DNA of 64,000 bases from Geoalkalibacter subterraneus (GCF_000827125.1 NZ_CP010311.1:1426001-1490000), one strand, 5' to 3'; positions 16,892 to 25,300 are shown, counted from the stretch's first letter. Program-made: numbers and translations. The notes: generated from the letters alone by a model not told the origin.

Positions 16892-17137
16892 CTAGATGTT
16901 TTGCTGCTGAAGCTCTCTGGCCTTTTTCTGGCTGTACCCGATGTCCGCTCTGGATACGTCATACAGGTAGACCGGGTGGTCGAAGCCCGACTTGATGAGC
17001 AACCCACCGTTACAGTCGGTGATCGCAGTGACGCAACCACTGCCGCAACGCAGAAACCGTGTCGTGTTCTCAGGTGTGAACTCCACCTCAAGCGTCTCCA
17101 GGCGGCCTTTCTGGGGGTTGTAGGCTAAGCATTTCAT
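16892..17137 (-). CDS. 81-residue protein downstream of istB, unknown (copy 1)
   Basis: MKCLAYNPQKGRLETLEVEF starts 11 bp after istB's stop, so it is probably co-transcribed. It lies inside the IS21 ends and therefore travels with the element. A small beta-rich protein with two Cys (RCGSGCVTAI), and no family that I recognise. IS21 elements normally carry only istAB, so this is a passenger or accessory gene. Confidence 0.6.
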   Translation of the reverse strand: MKCLAYNPQKGRLETLEVEFTPENTTRFLRCGSGCVTAITDCNGGLLIKSGFDHPVYLYDVSRADIGYSQKKARELQQQNI

Positions 17138-17148
17138 GGGGTTTGCTC

Positions 17149-17934
17149 CTAAAGGGTCTCTTGGTGTGGCTCAGTCAGGGCCTGCGCCTTTTGTGATTGC
17201 TCCAAACGGTAGCTGGGCATATTGAGCTCCAGAATCACGCTGTGGTGAACGAGTCGGTCAATGGCCGCCGCTGTGGTCATGGGATCCTTGAAGATCTGCT
17301 CCCATTTTGAGAAGGGCAGATTGCTGGTGAGCATGATGCTGCTACGCTCATAGCGATCCGCCAGCAGGGTGAAGAGGACCTCCATCTCCTCGCGGCTTTG
17401 CTGCACGTACCCGATGTCGTCGATGATCAGCGCCTCGTATTTTGCGTAGCGCTTGAGCACGCGGGCCAGCGTCAGATCCCTCTTGGCGATCAGAAGCTCC
17501 TGCACCAGCAGGTTACAGGGCATAAAGCGTATCTGCCGGCCCTGATAAATGAGCTCCTGGGCCACCGCGCACAGCAGATGGGTCTTGCCGCTGCCGGGAT
17601 TGCCGAAGGCCAGGACGTTTTCCTTATGATCGAGAAACGTCGCCTTGAGCAGCTGGGTCAGCTGTGTATCGACCTTACGAGGCAATCGCTTGCGGTCAAA
17701 CGCCTTGAGGTTTTTCTCCAGCGGCAGTTTCGAGTCCTTGAGCAGGCGCGCGGTCCTGGCGTTACGGCGCTCTTCGCGCTCGCGCTCGGCCAGCTCCAGC
17801 AGGTAGCTCTCGTACTCCCAGTTGTCCCGGCGCGCTGCGATTGCGCTCTCCTGATAGCAGCGCCGGATGGTGGGCAGGTGCAGTTCGGTCAGGTGGCGGT
17901 GCAGGCGGGCTGCTTTCTCCTTCTCAGATTGCAT
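17149..17934 (-). CDS. istB: IS21-family helper ATPase IstB, copy 1
   Basis: A 261-residue AAA+ protein with Walker A GNPGSGKTHLL, Walker B ALIIDDIGYVQ, and sensor STSNLPF-like MLTSNLPFSKWE. IstB binds target DNA and directs IstA to the insertion site. It overlaps istA by 11 bp, as is typical of this family. Confidence 0.93.
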   Translation of the reverse strand: MQSEKEKAARLHRHLTELHLPTIRRCYQESAIAARRDNWEYESYLLELAEREREERRNARTARLLKDSKLPLEKNLKAFDRKRLPRKVDTQLTQLLKATFLDHKENVLAFGNPGSGKTHLLCAVAQELIYQGRQIRFMPCNLLVQELLIAKRDLTLARVLKRYAKYEALIIDDIGYVQQSREEMEVLFTLLADRYERSSIMLTSNLPFSKWEQIFKDPMTTAAAIDRLVHHSVILELNMPSYRLEQSQKAQALTEPHQETL

Positions 17935-19414
17935 GGGCCAGCTCCTGCTGCCCGGACAATAGGCGATCGTAGCTGAGAAGGTCGACTGCGGCGACTCCGA
18001 TCTCGGTCACAGGCGAGGCAATCTGCTGTGCGTGCACCAACTCCTCCACGGCCTGTGCCGTGACGGGTTGATGCCCGCACAGCTCGTCCAGGGCCGCAGC
18101 AACCGCCACTTCGCTCTCTTTGGCCGCCAGCGCCAGTATCTTGAGGTACTCGCGAGCGGCCACTTGCTGGGTGTGGCGCTCTTTGAGCTCGTCATAGGCG
18201 AGCCGGAAACAGCTGCCGGGAAACATCTCCTCGCGGTAGCGGTAATTCTCGAAGGCTCCAGGCTTTCGCTGCAGCTGATCGATGACGTGGCGGTAGTTGA
18301 TAAGATGCCGGCACCTGCCGCGCAGGCGAGGCATCGAGTCCACGCGCTTCTGAGCGTAGAAAAGATCGAGATGGTCGGCAAAAAGCTCAACTTGTAGGCT
18401 CTCGCCGATCAGGCGGCTTTCGACGGAATAGGTGTTGTTGCTGACCCGGATGGTGCTTGCGCGACTGACCGTGACCTCAAGGCGCGTACAGCTCTCCAGC
18501 CGCCTTTGTGGCAGGTGGCGCAGTATGCGTTGCTCCTCCAGAAAACGCTCGCGGCGACCGCGGTTGAGCTTGGTGAAGAGCTCGCGCAAAAAGCGCCGGT
18601 ACTCCTCGATGCTCTCGAAGTCGAAGCTGCCGCGCAGAAGGAGGGCCTGGCGAACCGCCCTCTTCAAACGGTAGTTGCTCTGCTCCACGTCGCCGTTCTC
18701 GTTGGGGCTGGCGGCCTGCGTCTTGCGACCACTCAGGTTGTAATGCCTGAGCAGAGCCTGATAGCGTTGGGTGAATTCTTCCTGGTGCAGGGCGTTGTGC
18801 ACGGCCGCCGTCAGCCGGTCCGTCTGATGAGCCTGTGGCACGCCGCCGAGTTCCCACAACGCCGCCTGCAGCCCCTCGCTGAGGCTTTCGAAGCTCTCCG
18901 AGTAGCAGATGCTGCCGGTTTCCCAGTTGGAGTAGGTGAGCACGAAGTGATAGATGAGGTGGTCGAAGGGCTGTTTGGCGATGGTGATGCCGAGCTTGCC
19001 CATGTGCGTGTAATCGGACTGGGCCAGCTCGCCGGGGCGGTGCAGCTGAGGGAAGAACGTTTCCTTGGAGGGACCTTCCAGGGCCCGCCACCGCTTCACG
19101 CGACGCTGCAGGGTGCGCAGCTGGCCGTCTGAGAAGACGCCGGGAAAGCGGCGCTGGAGATCCTCGAAGAGGGTCTTGGCCTCCAGCCCCGGATTATCGG
19201 CAAGCTTCTCACGAATGTCCTCCCAATGGGCCTCAAAGGGGTCCGTTCTGGTTCGCCAGGTGTGCTCAACCTTGAGCTCGCTGGGTAGGTTGCCCGCCTT
19301 CACGTACTTGCGGGCGGTCTTTTCATCCATGCCGGCCTTGGCAGCGGCAACGCAGCCTGTGGTTTGCGTTTTCATCAGCTTGAATAACCTCCTTACTTGT
19401 TGATCGGTGACCAT
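17924..19414 (-). CDS. istA: IS21-family transposase IstA, copy 1
   Basis: A 496-residue DDE transposase. The N-terminal helix-turn-helix is GCVAAAKAGMDEKTARKY. The catalytic core has GELAQSDYTHMG (first Asp), the central Asp in the TDRLTAAVHNAL region, and Glu in ENGDVEQSNYRLKRAV. The start has a good AAAGGATGG site. The frame is intact. Confidence 0.93.
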   Translation of the reverse strand: MVTDQQVRRLFKLMKTQTTGCVAAAKAGMDEKTARKYVKAGNLPSELKVEHTWRTRTDPFEAHWEDIREKLADNPGLEAKTLFEDLQRRFPGVFSDGQLRTLQRRVKRWRALEGPSKETFFPQLHRPGELAQSDYTHMGKLGITIAKQPFDHLIYHFVLTYSNWETGSICYSESFESLSEGLQAALWELGGVPQAHQTDRLTAAVHNALHQEEFTQRYQALLRHYNLSGRKTQAASPNENGDVEQSNYRLKRAVRQALLLRGSFDFESIEEYRRFLRELFTKLNRGRRERFLEEQRILRHLPQRRLESCTRLEVTVSRASTIRVSNNTYSVESRLIGESLQVELFADHLDLFYAQKRVDSMPRLRGRCRHLINYRHVIDQLQRKPGAFENYRYREEMFPGSCFRLAYDELKERHTQQVAAREYLKILALAAKESEVAVAAALDELCGHQPVTAQAVEELVHAQQIASPVTEIGVAAVDLLSYDRLLSGQQELAHAI

Positions 19415-19624
19415 CCGCCATCCTTTCTTTAAAGATGGGCGGAAGCTTACAATCCCCTAAAAATTTCGGGAATTATAATTGTCGCCGGACGGGAGATTTA
19501 ATTGTCGCTGATCACACCAGTGATAAATCGGCCTCCTCATTCCGGCTGCGACAGCAAACTTATCCGATTTGGAGGCGAACAACAAGTTACTCTACGACAA
19601 GACGCCGCTGCGCGGCGTGCATTG

Positions 19625-20002
19625 CTATTCTGGTTGCCTTTCCAAATACAGAACCATGACGAGGTCACTGCGACCCGCCTTTGCCGCTAGAGCCTTTACA
19701 TGACCTTGCTCTTCATTTACATTTCGCACCCTGTAGTTGCCTACGTAGATCCATTCGTTAGATTCACGCTTTATGAAGACCGGTACGAATTGCTTCTGTG
19801 ATGCGAATACCTTGGCATACCGGACGACGTTGACCCCTTCGCCGACCAGGATGACGTCTGGAATGCCCGGGTTCATACTCTCCTTCAGGCAGGCACAGAC
19901 GACCTGGCCGTCCATATGCGGAAGATACTCTTGGATGCCGCCGCCGAGGATTCTGTTGATATCAGTTCTGGTGTACGAATTCCCCTTCTGCAATGTTTCC
20001 AT
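19625..20002 (-). CDS. cassette protein of unknown function (YTRxDIxRILGGG domain), copy 1
   Basis: 125 residues from METLQKGNSYTR (RBS AGAAAGG). Visible motifs are YTRTDINRILGGGIQEYLPH, VVCACLKESMNPGIPDVI and FVPVFIKRESNEWIYVGNYRV. I recall this domain as a standalone or nuclease-linked module whose GNYRV region resembles base-recognition folds, but I cannot name it. It is the body of the cassette whose attC region took up the IS110- and IS21-type elements. The ~110 bp between the IS21 end and the stop hold a hairpin (GACGCCGCTGCGCGGCGT) that may be the surviving half of that attC. Confidence 0.65.
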   Translation of the reverse strand: METLQKGNSYTRTDINRILGGGIQEYLPHMDGQVVCACLKESMNPGIPDVILVGEGVNVVRYAKVFASQKQFVPVFIKRESNEWIYVGNYRVRNVNEEQGHVKALAAKAGRSDLVMVLYLERQPE

Positions 20003-20029
20003 GTCTACCTTTCTGCCTATCTTCCGGCC

Positions 20030-20102
20030 GCACAACGGTTGGGCTCAGCGTGTTTGCGGAACGCGTAGCGTGTAGCAAATCCGCTGGAGCCCTTTGTTAT
20101 GC
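20030..20102 (-). repeat. attC site (73 bp)
   Basis: Outer boxes GCACAAC and GTTATGC. Stem GGGCTCAGCG pairs with CGCTGGAGCCC. It is the attC of the following 122-residue cassette gene. Confidence 0.87.
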
Positions 20103-20465
20103 AGTGAACTTCTTCTCTATCACTCTAGCAACAAAGTTAGCTAAGGCACCAAGAGCAGCCTTAATTCCGTCCTGTTTGTATGCATCAATTGGATTACGTA
20201 CACGCAGCGCCCCCGAGGGAGTAAGTTTTAACCCCTCTCTCGGCCTTCGATTATTAGGCGATGAAAATTGGATCAAGCCCTCTTCTTTGAGATGAGTAAA
20301 TGCGTCATTTAAAGCTGACCTGCGACGGTTAGCCTCAGGGGTTATGTCCATCGAATCAAAAAAACCGATATTTCTGTCATCTAAAGTGATTTCCTCTGGG
20401 TATGACGCATCGAGTCTCTTGAGTATAATTTGCTTCGCTTCAATGAGTAATTTTCTTCCTGACAT
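20097..20465 (-). CDS. small cassette protein, winged-helix-like, unknown function
   Basis: 122 residues from MSGRKLLIEAKQ, chosen because AAAAGAG precedes this ATG; upstream starts would cross the cassette boundary at 20483-20489. It has ILKRLDASYPEEITL, NRRRSALNDAFTHLKEEGLIQ and REGLKLTPSGALRVRN, which reads like a winged-helix module with a beta wing. The basic C-terminal helix ends at attC. No partner is present in the cassette. Confidence 0.6.
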   Translation of the reverse strand: MSGRKLLIEAKQIILKRLDASYPEEITLDDRNIGFFDSMDITPEANRRRSALNDAFTHLKEEGLIQFSSPNNRRPREGLKLTPSGALRVRNPIDAYKQDGIKAALGALANFVARVIEKKFTA

Positions 20466-20482
20466 GGCAACTCTTTTATTTT

Positions 20483-20668
20483 GCATAACGAGCCTGTAGA
20501 AAAACGCATTTGACGGCAGCCAATTGTCCGCCAAGCGAATTCTTCCGAGACTCTGAAATTAGTTTTCTTCGGTTCTCCGGTTTCCCGGGATTTCCGCTTC
20601 AGGCCGTTAAAAATCGACTGTGGCAGGCCCCTTGGCACTTTTTACCGGGATTCCCCGTCTTTTCCCCC
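20483..20668. other. damaged attC start and gene-free gap
   Basis: The box GCATAAC (20483-20489) marks the start of the next attC. No second half is found: the palindrome is lost within a few bases and unrelated DNA follows up to the transposase relic and the RAYT gene. I see no gene in it. Confidence 0.5.
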
Positions 20669-20760
20669 TACAACACCCATCCATACCGATGAATCTTGAA
20701 AATGTTGTGCACCATGGTCATGAGTTGCCACTGGCCGTTCAGGGTACACCTCAGGGTCGG
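20668..20760 (-). pseudogene. IS1182-like transposase C-terminal relic
   Basis: On the minus strand the frame reads TLRCTLNGQWQLMTMVHNIF then KIHRYGWVL and stop. This is the end of IS1182-type DDE transposases (GxWxLxxMVHNIxKI). Nothing upstream continues the gene, so only about 30 codons remain. Confidence 0.5.
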
Positions 20761-20796
20761 ACCAAGACAACTACCAGACATCCTTAATCTTTGTGT

Positions 20797-21573
20797 TCAA
20801 AAATAGGTGTTTTTCTCTACTATAGGCTGATTTTGGGCTGGGAAATCCTCGCCATAGCCCTCTTCGGACTCACGCAAAACGCTACAATCGCCGCTCGCGA
20901 TGATGGCTCGGCTTTTTCCTCGTACACCAAGCAGACGTTGGGTTTTCAGGACAAACTCTTCACTTCCGACCGCAAGGCTTCTGGTCCAAGCCTCATTGCG
21001 CTGCAGGGCATTAGTCCGCAACGCTTCACTTATCCAAGAACCATGATGATCGGCCAGCGCTTGCAGAGTGTTCAGGCCGGCAGCGTCAACCAGCGCATCA
21101 AGATCAAGGAGCCGATTACGCCGCCGCTGTCCTTGAATTTCACGGTAACCGCCATGAACCCACTCTTGCGGATGACTGACGGCACCAGCGCGGACCATGT
21201 TCAGGTCGATGTACACCAGGCAGCGCAGTAAATGCTCACCGGATTCTATGACGGTGGCATGATAGCGATCTTCCCAGAAAGCGCCTTTGCGTTGCTTGCG
21301 CTGGTTATATTCCTGGCCTGTGCGGCCGGCGATCAGTTGCATGGCAGAAGGGATGCTGCCGGGGGGGCCATTGTCTTTCACCAGCAAGTGCACATGATTG
21401 CTGGTCACCGTGTAGTTGAGAAGGTTCAGGCCGAAGCGTTTGCGGGCCTCACCGAGCCAGAAAACAAAGCGGCTGCGGTCGCGGGCGAATTTAAGAAGGA
21501 ATTCCTTTTTGTGACAACGATGGGTGATATGCCAGATGCAGCCTGGGATGTAATGCCGATTGGCTCTTGCCAT
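20797..21573 (-). CDS. RAYT-type Y1 transposase, second copy (divergent)
   Basis: A 258-residue homologue of the gene at 9371-10117, alike but clearly diverged. Start MARANRHYIPGCIWHITHR behind GGGAGGGG; HUH in SNHVHLLVKD; Tyr in YIDLNMVRAG; FWEDRYHATVIE. It lies inside the array, between the 122-residue cassette and a truncated toxin gene. Its insertion or associated rearrangement removed most of a toxin gene and an attC site. Confidence 0.88.
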   Translation of the reverse strand: MARANRHYIPGCIWHITHRCHKKEFLLKFARDRSRFVFWLGEARKRFGLNLLNYTVTSNHVHLLVKDNGPPGSIPSAMQLIAGRTGQEYNQRKQRKGAFWEDRYHATVIESGEHLLRCLVYIDLNMVRAGAVSHPQEWVHGGYREIQGQRRRNRLLDLDALVDAAGLNTLQALADHHGSWISEALRTNALQRNEAWTRSLAVGSEEFVLKTQRLLGVRGKSRAIIASGDCSVLRESEEGYGEDFPAQNQPIVEKNTYF

Positions 21574-21735
21574 GGGTTTTCCCCTCCCCGAAGGATTTCA
21601 TGTCATTGCAGCTAAAGAGTTCCATTTTGACCTCAAAAATCGAGCCATAGTGGGATTTTTGGAGGTGTTTATTTAATTTTTTGACTTTATTTCAGATATT
21701 TACCTTGGTCCGACCCCACCTGGGTCCCACCTGCA

Positions 21736-21797
21736 TAGTAATCAATGGCGAGTTGGAACTCCTTTTGGGCCTCTGGATGAAAGGAGTACTTCATCAT
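21736..21797 (-). pseudogene. ParE/RelE toxin, N-terminal fragment
   Basis: The first ~20 codons match the toxin at 10813-11112 exactly (MMKYSFHPEAQKEFQLAIDY). Identity stops at 21736, where RAYT-associated DNA begins. The remaining ~80 codons and the cassette's attC are missing. Confidence 0.85.
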
Positions 21798-22015
21798 GAA
21801 AAACGTTTCCAGACCTCACTAAAAACATCTTCTCCTGGTATCGGCTTCACGGCGCCAGATTTAATCTCGCCAAGTCTCCGCTTGGCCACTTCAGCCCACT
21901 TCTTATCGACTTCTGACTCAGGAGGGTTCAAACTCTTAAGAACGGTGTCAGCTACCCGCGCCCGCTCCTCCACGGGGAGAGACTCAATTTCTCGCAACAA
22001 ATCTTCTGTTTTCAT
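21794..22015 (-). CDS. orphan antitoxin, identical to that at 11109-11330
   Basis: 73 residues, unchanged relative to the first copy, and with its native upstream region intact (22016-22100), unlike copy 1, which is split by the IS3-type element. Its own toxin is destroyed. It could therefore still neutralise the toxin made from the first copy and act as an anti-addiction gene in trans. Confidence 0.85.
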   Translation of the reverse strand: MKTEDLLREIESLPVEERARVADTVLKSLNPPESEVDKKWAEVAKRRLGEIKSGAVKPIPGEDVFSEVWKRFS

Positions 22016-22100
22016 GTGTGCATCTCCACAAAGGATGAATTCGTGTATTCTCTCAGTTTACTACTGTATGGGCATCGGCACTTGCGCCCATTCGCTTTTT

Positions 22101-22173
22101 GCCGAACGCCAGCCTTCACCGGCGGGGATGTAGCGCAGCGGAATCCCCGTCCGAGTGCAAGGCATTGTTAGGA
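22101..22173 (-). repeat. attC site of HNH cassette, copy 2
   Basis: Outer boxes GCCGAAC and GTTAGGA. It is the same site as at 14472-14544 apart from a G-to-C change in the arm, which also turns a phenylalanine codon into leucine at the protein's end. Confidence 0.92.
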
Positions 22174-22742
22174 TTTTCTTCTCCCTCTGACGGCACCCAA
22201 AGCATGAGCTCTTCCAGGGGAGGGAACTTGGTCGGTAGTAGTCGCACATCGAAAGGCATATCCCCATCTACAAGCTGACAAAGGGGTGTGCTCATATACC
22301 CGTTTTGATCGCAATATCGAGCGACAATTTTGGTGTATCGCCGAAGAAGAAGTATCGATGGGAAGAAGCCCTTGGATGTTGCCCACACCAGCATGTCTCG
22401 GCCCTGCTTTGAGCTATTACAACTGCGGCAAGCCCAGATTAGGTTATCCGCATCATCGGGCCCACCACGGATTCTCGGTATGAGGTGATCGACCGCCAAA
22501 CTATCCTTCGCGCCGCAGTAATAACACGCCTGTGGCGCGGTCATCTTCAGCCGTTCGTCGTCATATAACGACCGCATGGCAATCTTTCCGGACAGCAACC
22601 CATGGTAGGTTCTGTTGCGGATTATGTGGTGTATCCGTTGATATTTTTTGACCCCATCCTCCAGGGCTGAGTGCGCACGCGCAAGGTTCGCATACGACCA
22701 CGATATCTGCTCTTGAACTGTTTCTGGTGTTGGTGTCGCCAT
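22116..22742 (-). CDS. HNH endonuclease, cassette copy 2
   Basis: 208 residues, the same protein as at 14487-15113 with all zinc and HNH residues kept. It differs at a few bases (for example in the arm of attC and in the sequence just before the start codon). Its neighbours differ from those of copies 1 and 3, so it moved as a separate cassette and has had time to diverge slightly. Confidence 0.88.
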   Translation of the reverse strand: MATPTPETVQEQISWSYANLARAHSALEDGVKKYQRIHHIIRNRTYHGLLSGKIAMRSLYDDERLKMTAPQACYYCGAKDSLAVDHLIPRIRGGPDDADNLIWACRSCNSSKQGRDMLVWATSKGFFPSILLLRRYTKIVARYCDQNGYMSTPLCQLVDGDMPFDVRLLPTKFPPLEELMLWVPSEGEENPNNALHSDGDSAALHPRR

Positions 22743-22754
22743 GCTTCTCCTTAA

Positions 22755-22816
22755 TCCTAACGCTTCGCCTCAGCGGCGCCCGCCTTTAGCGCGTCCGCTG
22801 GAGGCGTTTGTTCAAG
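22755..22816 (-). repeat. attC site (62 bp) abutting the recombinase/HUH unit, copy 1
   Basis: Outer boxes TCCTAAC and GTTCAAG. Arms AACGCTTCGCCTC.. and ..GGAGGCGTTTGTT. There is no minus-strand gene behind it: the recombinase/transposase unit begins at its GTTCAAG box. Confidence 0.82.
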
Positions 22817-22986
22817 TAAGCCGCTTCGCGGCAGAAGTTCCTAAAATCAACACCTTCTCGCCTGCTCTCCCCCTCCTACCGTCTCATTTTTCCTAAAAAA
22901 TACTTCCGTACCAGTCGATCATCTGCTTTTCATATCCACAAGCCGTCTTCCGCGGCGAAACCTCAACTGTGGAAAGGAGAACCATT

Positions 22987-23868
22987 ATGATGACCGACTG
23001 GTACGAACAATCGATGCGGGCCCTACAGCTATCCGGCAAAGGCGACAAAACTCAGCAGATGTACACCCGCTCGGTGCGCAAATTGGTGGAGTTTTACGAG
23101 AAAACTCCCGATGCCATCACCGAGACCGAACTGCAGGACTACTTCCTCCATCGCATCAATATCGACGAGTGGTCTCCCGGCACCATGCGCATCTGCCATG
23201 CCGGGATCCGCTTCTTTTTTACCAACGTCCTCGATCGCTCATGGCGCACCTTTGAATACCTGCATGTCCAGAAGGAGCGACGCCTGCCGACTGTACTCAG
23301 CTGCGAGGAGGTGCAGCGCGTTCTGGCCTGCGTCTATGCCTTTCACAACCGCGTCTTTCTCACCACCGTCTACTCCTGCGGCCTGCGTCTGCAGGAGGCC
23401 CTGCATCTAGAAGTCTCCGACATCGACAAGCAGCGCATGATGATTCATGTTTATCGCGGCAAGGGGGCCAAGGACCGCTATGTGCCGCTACCGATGAGCA
23501 CCTACAAGCTGTTGCGCAAATACTGGGCGACTCACCGTCATCCGCGCCTGCTCTTCCCGGCCCTGGGGCGCAACGGCAAGAATGCTCATAAATCTCAATC
23601 CCCCATGGCTGTCAGCAGCGTTCAGGGGGCCATGAAGAACGCCGTGCGCGAGGCGGGCATCCATAAAAAAGAGGTCAAGATCCACACCCTGCGCCACTCT
23701 TACGCGACCCATCTGCTTGAGGAGGGCGTCAACATCCGCGTCATCCAAAAGTATCTTGGCCATTCTTCCCTCGACACCACCCTGATTTACCTGCACCTGA
23801 CCCAGAAGGGGAACGAGGATGCCTGCGCGCTGATCAACACTCTCATGGAGGGCCTCTTCCATGGATAA
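22987..23868 (+). CDS. tyrosine recombinase (XerC/D-like) upstream of IS91 transposase, copy 1
   Basis: 293 residues from the ATG behind AAAGGAG; a GTG six codons earlier is weaker. It has an N-terminal SAM-like domain (residues ~5-90), then the catalytic Arg in VYSCGLRLQEALHLEVSDID, Lys in YRGKGAKDRYVPLP, HTLRHSYATHLLEEG (His, Arg), YLGHSSLDTTLIYLHLT (His, Tyr). All active-site residues are present. It overlaps the transposase gene by 8 bp, so the two are translationally coupled. Confidence 0.9.
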   Translation: MMTDWYEQSMRALQLSGKGDKTQQMYTRSVRKLVEFYEKTPDAITETELQDYFLHRINIDEWSPGTMRICHAGIRFFFTNVLDRSWRTFEYLHVQKERRLPTVLSCEEVQRVLACVYAFHNRVFLTTVYSCGLRLQEALHLEVSDIDKQRMMIHVYRGKGAKDRYVPLPMSTYKLLRKYWATHRHPRLLFPALGRNGKNAHKSQSPMAVSSVQGAMKNAVREAGIHKKEVKIHTLRHSYATHLLEEGVNIRVIQKYLGHSSLDTTLIYLHLTQKGNEDACALINTLMEGLFHG

Positions 23869-24964
23869 GCTGACAGCGATCTTCCGCAGCTACGGCCCCG
23901 AATATCTTCAGCAACACGGTGCCAAGGTCCCGCCCCAGCACCGGAAGGTGATCGAAGCGATCTTACGCTGCCGGACTCCTGAGAGCGGCACCACCATTTA
24001 CCGTTGCGAGCACTGCGGCGAGGACCACGTGCTCCATCTGGGCTGCGGCAACCGTCACTGCCCGATCTGCCAGTATCGCAAGGGCCGCCAGTGGCTCGAA
24101 CGGCAGCTGGAACGCCAGATGCCGGGGGCGCATTTTATGCTGACCTTCACCGTCCCCGAGCCGTTGCGTCCCTTTATGCGCAGCAACCAGCGGCTGGCCT
24201 ACTCAGCGCTGTTCGCTGCCTCTTCGGAGGCGATGAAGCGGTTGGCCAAGGATTCCCGCTTCATCGGGGGCGACCTGCCGGGGTTCTTCGGCGTGCTGCA
24301 TACCTGGGGCCGCCAACTACAGTATCACCCGCACATCCACTATGTGGTGACCGGCGGGGCTATCGCTTCGGGCACCGGGCAATGGATGCCATCGCGCAAC
24401 GAGTTCTACCTGCCGGTTCAGGCCCTCTCACTCATCGTTCGCGCCAAGTTCCGCGAGCGCATCAAGAAGGCCGGTCGGCTCGGCGAGATCCCCAGCAGCG
24501 TATGGAAAACCGACTGGAACGTCAACTGCCAGGCCGTCGGCGACGCCGAAGGTTCGCTGAAGTATCTGGCGCCCTACGTCTTTCGTGTGGCGATCTCCAG
24601 CAGTCGCATCGTTTCGGTGGAAAAGGGCCGGGTCACCTTCAGCTACAAGAAGAAGGGGAGCAGTCGACCACGCACCCGCGAAGTGTCCGCCCTGGAGTTC
24701 CTCCGACTGTTCCTGCAACATGTGCTGCCCTGGGGCTTTATGAAGGTGCGCTACTACGGTTTCTTGAGCCCTGGATGCCGCATGCCTCTTGCGGAGGTTC
24801 GCGCCCGCATTCAGATTGCCCACGGCTTTGCCGTCACGGTACCGAAGGTGATGCCGGAACCACAACCGCCGTTAAGCTGTCGGCAGTGTGGGAAAGAACT
24901 TGAGGGGTACCGTCTGATCTTGCCACCGAAACGCAAACCTGAGAAGCGGGCGCGGACGGGGTAG
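23861..24964 (+). CDS. IS91-family HUH (Y2) transposase, copy 1
   Basis: 367 residues. N-terminal zinc finger (C37; CEHCG 49-53; CGNRHCPIC 62-70), HUH metal motif HPHIH at 156-160 in RQLQYHPHIHYVVTGG, and the tyrosine pair Y235 and Y239 in YLAPYVFR. These are the parts of a rolling-circle transposase that works on single-stranded DNA. A C-terminal CxxC (SCRQCGKE) is also present. The protein looks intact. Confidence 0.92.
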   Translation: MDKLTAIFRSYGPEYLQQHGAKVPPQHRKVIEAILRCRTPESGTTIYRCEHCGEDHVLHLGCGNRHCPICQYRKGRQWLERQLERQMPGAHFMLTFTVPEPLRPFMRSNQRLAYSALFAASSEAMKRLAKDSRFIGGDLPGFFGVLHTWGRQLQYHPHIHYVVTGGAIASGTGQWMPSRNEFYLPVQALSLIVRAKFRERIKKAGRLGEIPSSVWKTDWNVNCQAVGDAEGSLKYLAPYVFRVAISSSRIVSVEKGRVTFSYKKKGSSRPRTREVSALEFLRLFLQHVLPWGFMKVRYYGFLSPGCRMPLAEVRARIQIAHGFAVTVPKVMPEPQPPLSCRQCGKELEGYRLILPPKRKPEKRARTG

Positions 24965-25243
24965 AAACACCCTGCACCTCTCCAAAACCCCATGTCGGGC
25001 CCTCAATGGTCTGCCCAGAACCTCTTTCTGAGCAGGAAGGCACCGGTGCGCCCAACGTGCTAAAAATGAGGTAACTTGGCAGGAAATCCGAGGGTATTTT
25101 TACTAGCATTTGCCCTCTTGGCGCCGTCAAGGGGCTCGCAAGGCCCCATTGGCAGGTTCATTTCTCCCCCACCCGGGCCATCGCCCCCCCCCCACCTGAA
25201 AACCAATCCCCTATATTGAAAGATCGTGCCCAAACTCGGGCTT

Positions 25244-25300
25244 CTTGAACAATGGATTGAGACGACGCCTTCGGGTCGTATCAATCCTTATTGGTTATGT
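25244..25300 (-). repeat. attC site (57 bp)
   Basis: Outer boxes CTTGAAC and GTTATGT. Arms AACAATGGATTGAGACGAC and GTCGTATCAATCCTTATT pair around GCCTTCGG. It is identical to the attC at 32669-32725 up to GTTA although the following cassettes differ, so the site seems to belong to the recombinase/HUH unit rather than to the cassette. Confidence 0.82.

Larger units (their letters stand above)
16806..19511 (-). mobile_element. IS21-family element, copy 1
   Basis: Inverted ends: left TCAGCGACAATTAAA..CCCGT, right ACGGG..TTTAATTGTCGCTGA. The right end also holds a second inner repeat (GGGAATTATAATTGTCGC), as is usual for IS21. It encodes istA, istB and a small third gene. No target duplication is evident, perhaps because it abuts the IS110-type element. 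The whole block reappears at 35641-38346. Confidence 0.85.
22808..25297 (+). mobile_element. IS91-type unit with tyrosine recombinase, copy 1 (2490 bp)
   Basis: It appears identical to 30233-32722. The shared sequence starts at TTGTTCAAG, in the end of one attC, and stops at GGTTA, in the end of the next attC. Genes run opposite to the cassettes. IS91-type elements insert beside GTTC/CAAG tetranucleotides, and both occur in the attC box GTTCAAG. About 150 bp precede the first gene, and ~280 bp (24965-25243) follow the second with a GGGGCTCGCAAGGCCCC hairpin that could belong to the rolling-circle origin. Confidence 0.75.

Noticed and set aside
24004-24903. 299-codon frame overlapping the HUH transposase on the same strand
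   Set aside because: Arginine-rich low-quality translation in the +1 frame of a gene with clear catalytic motifs.
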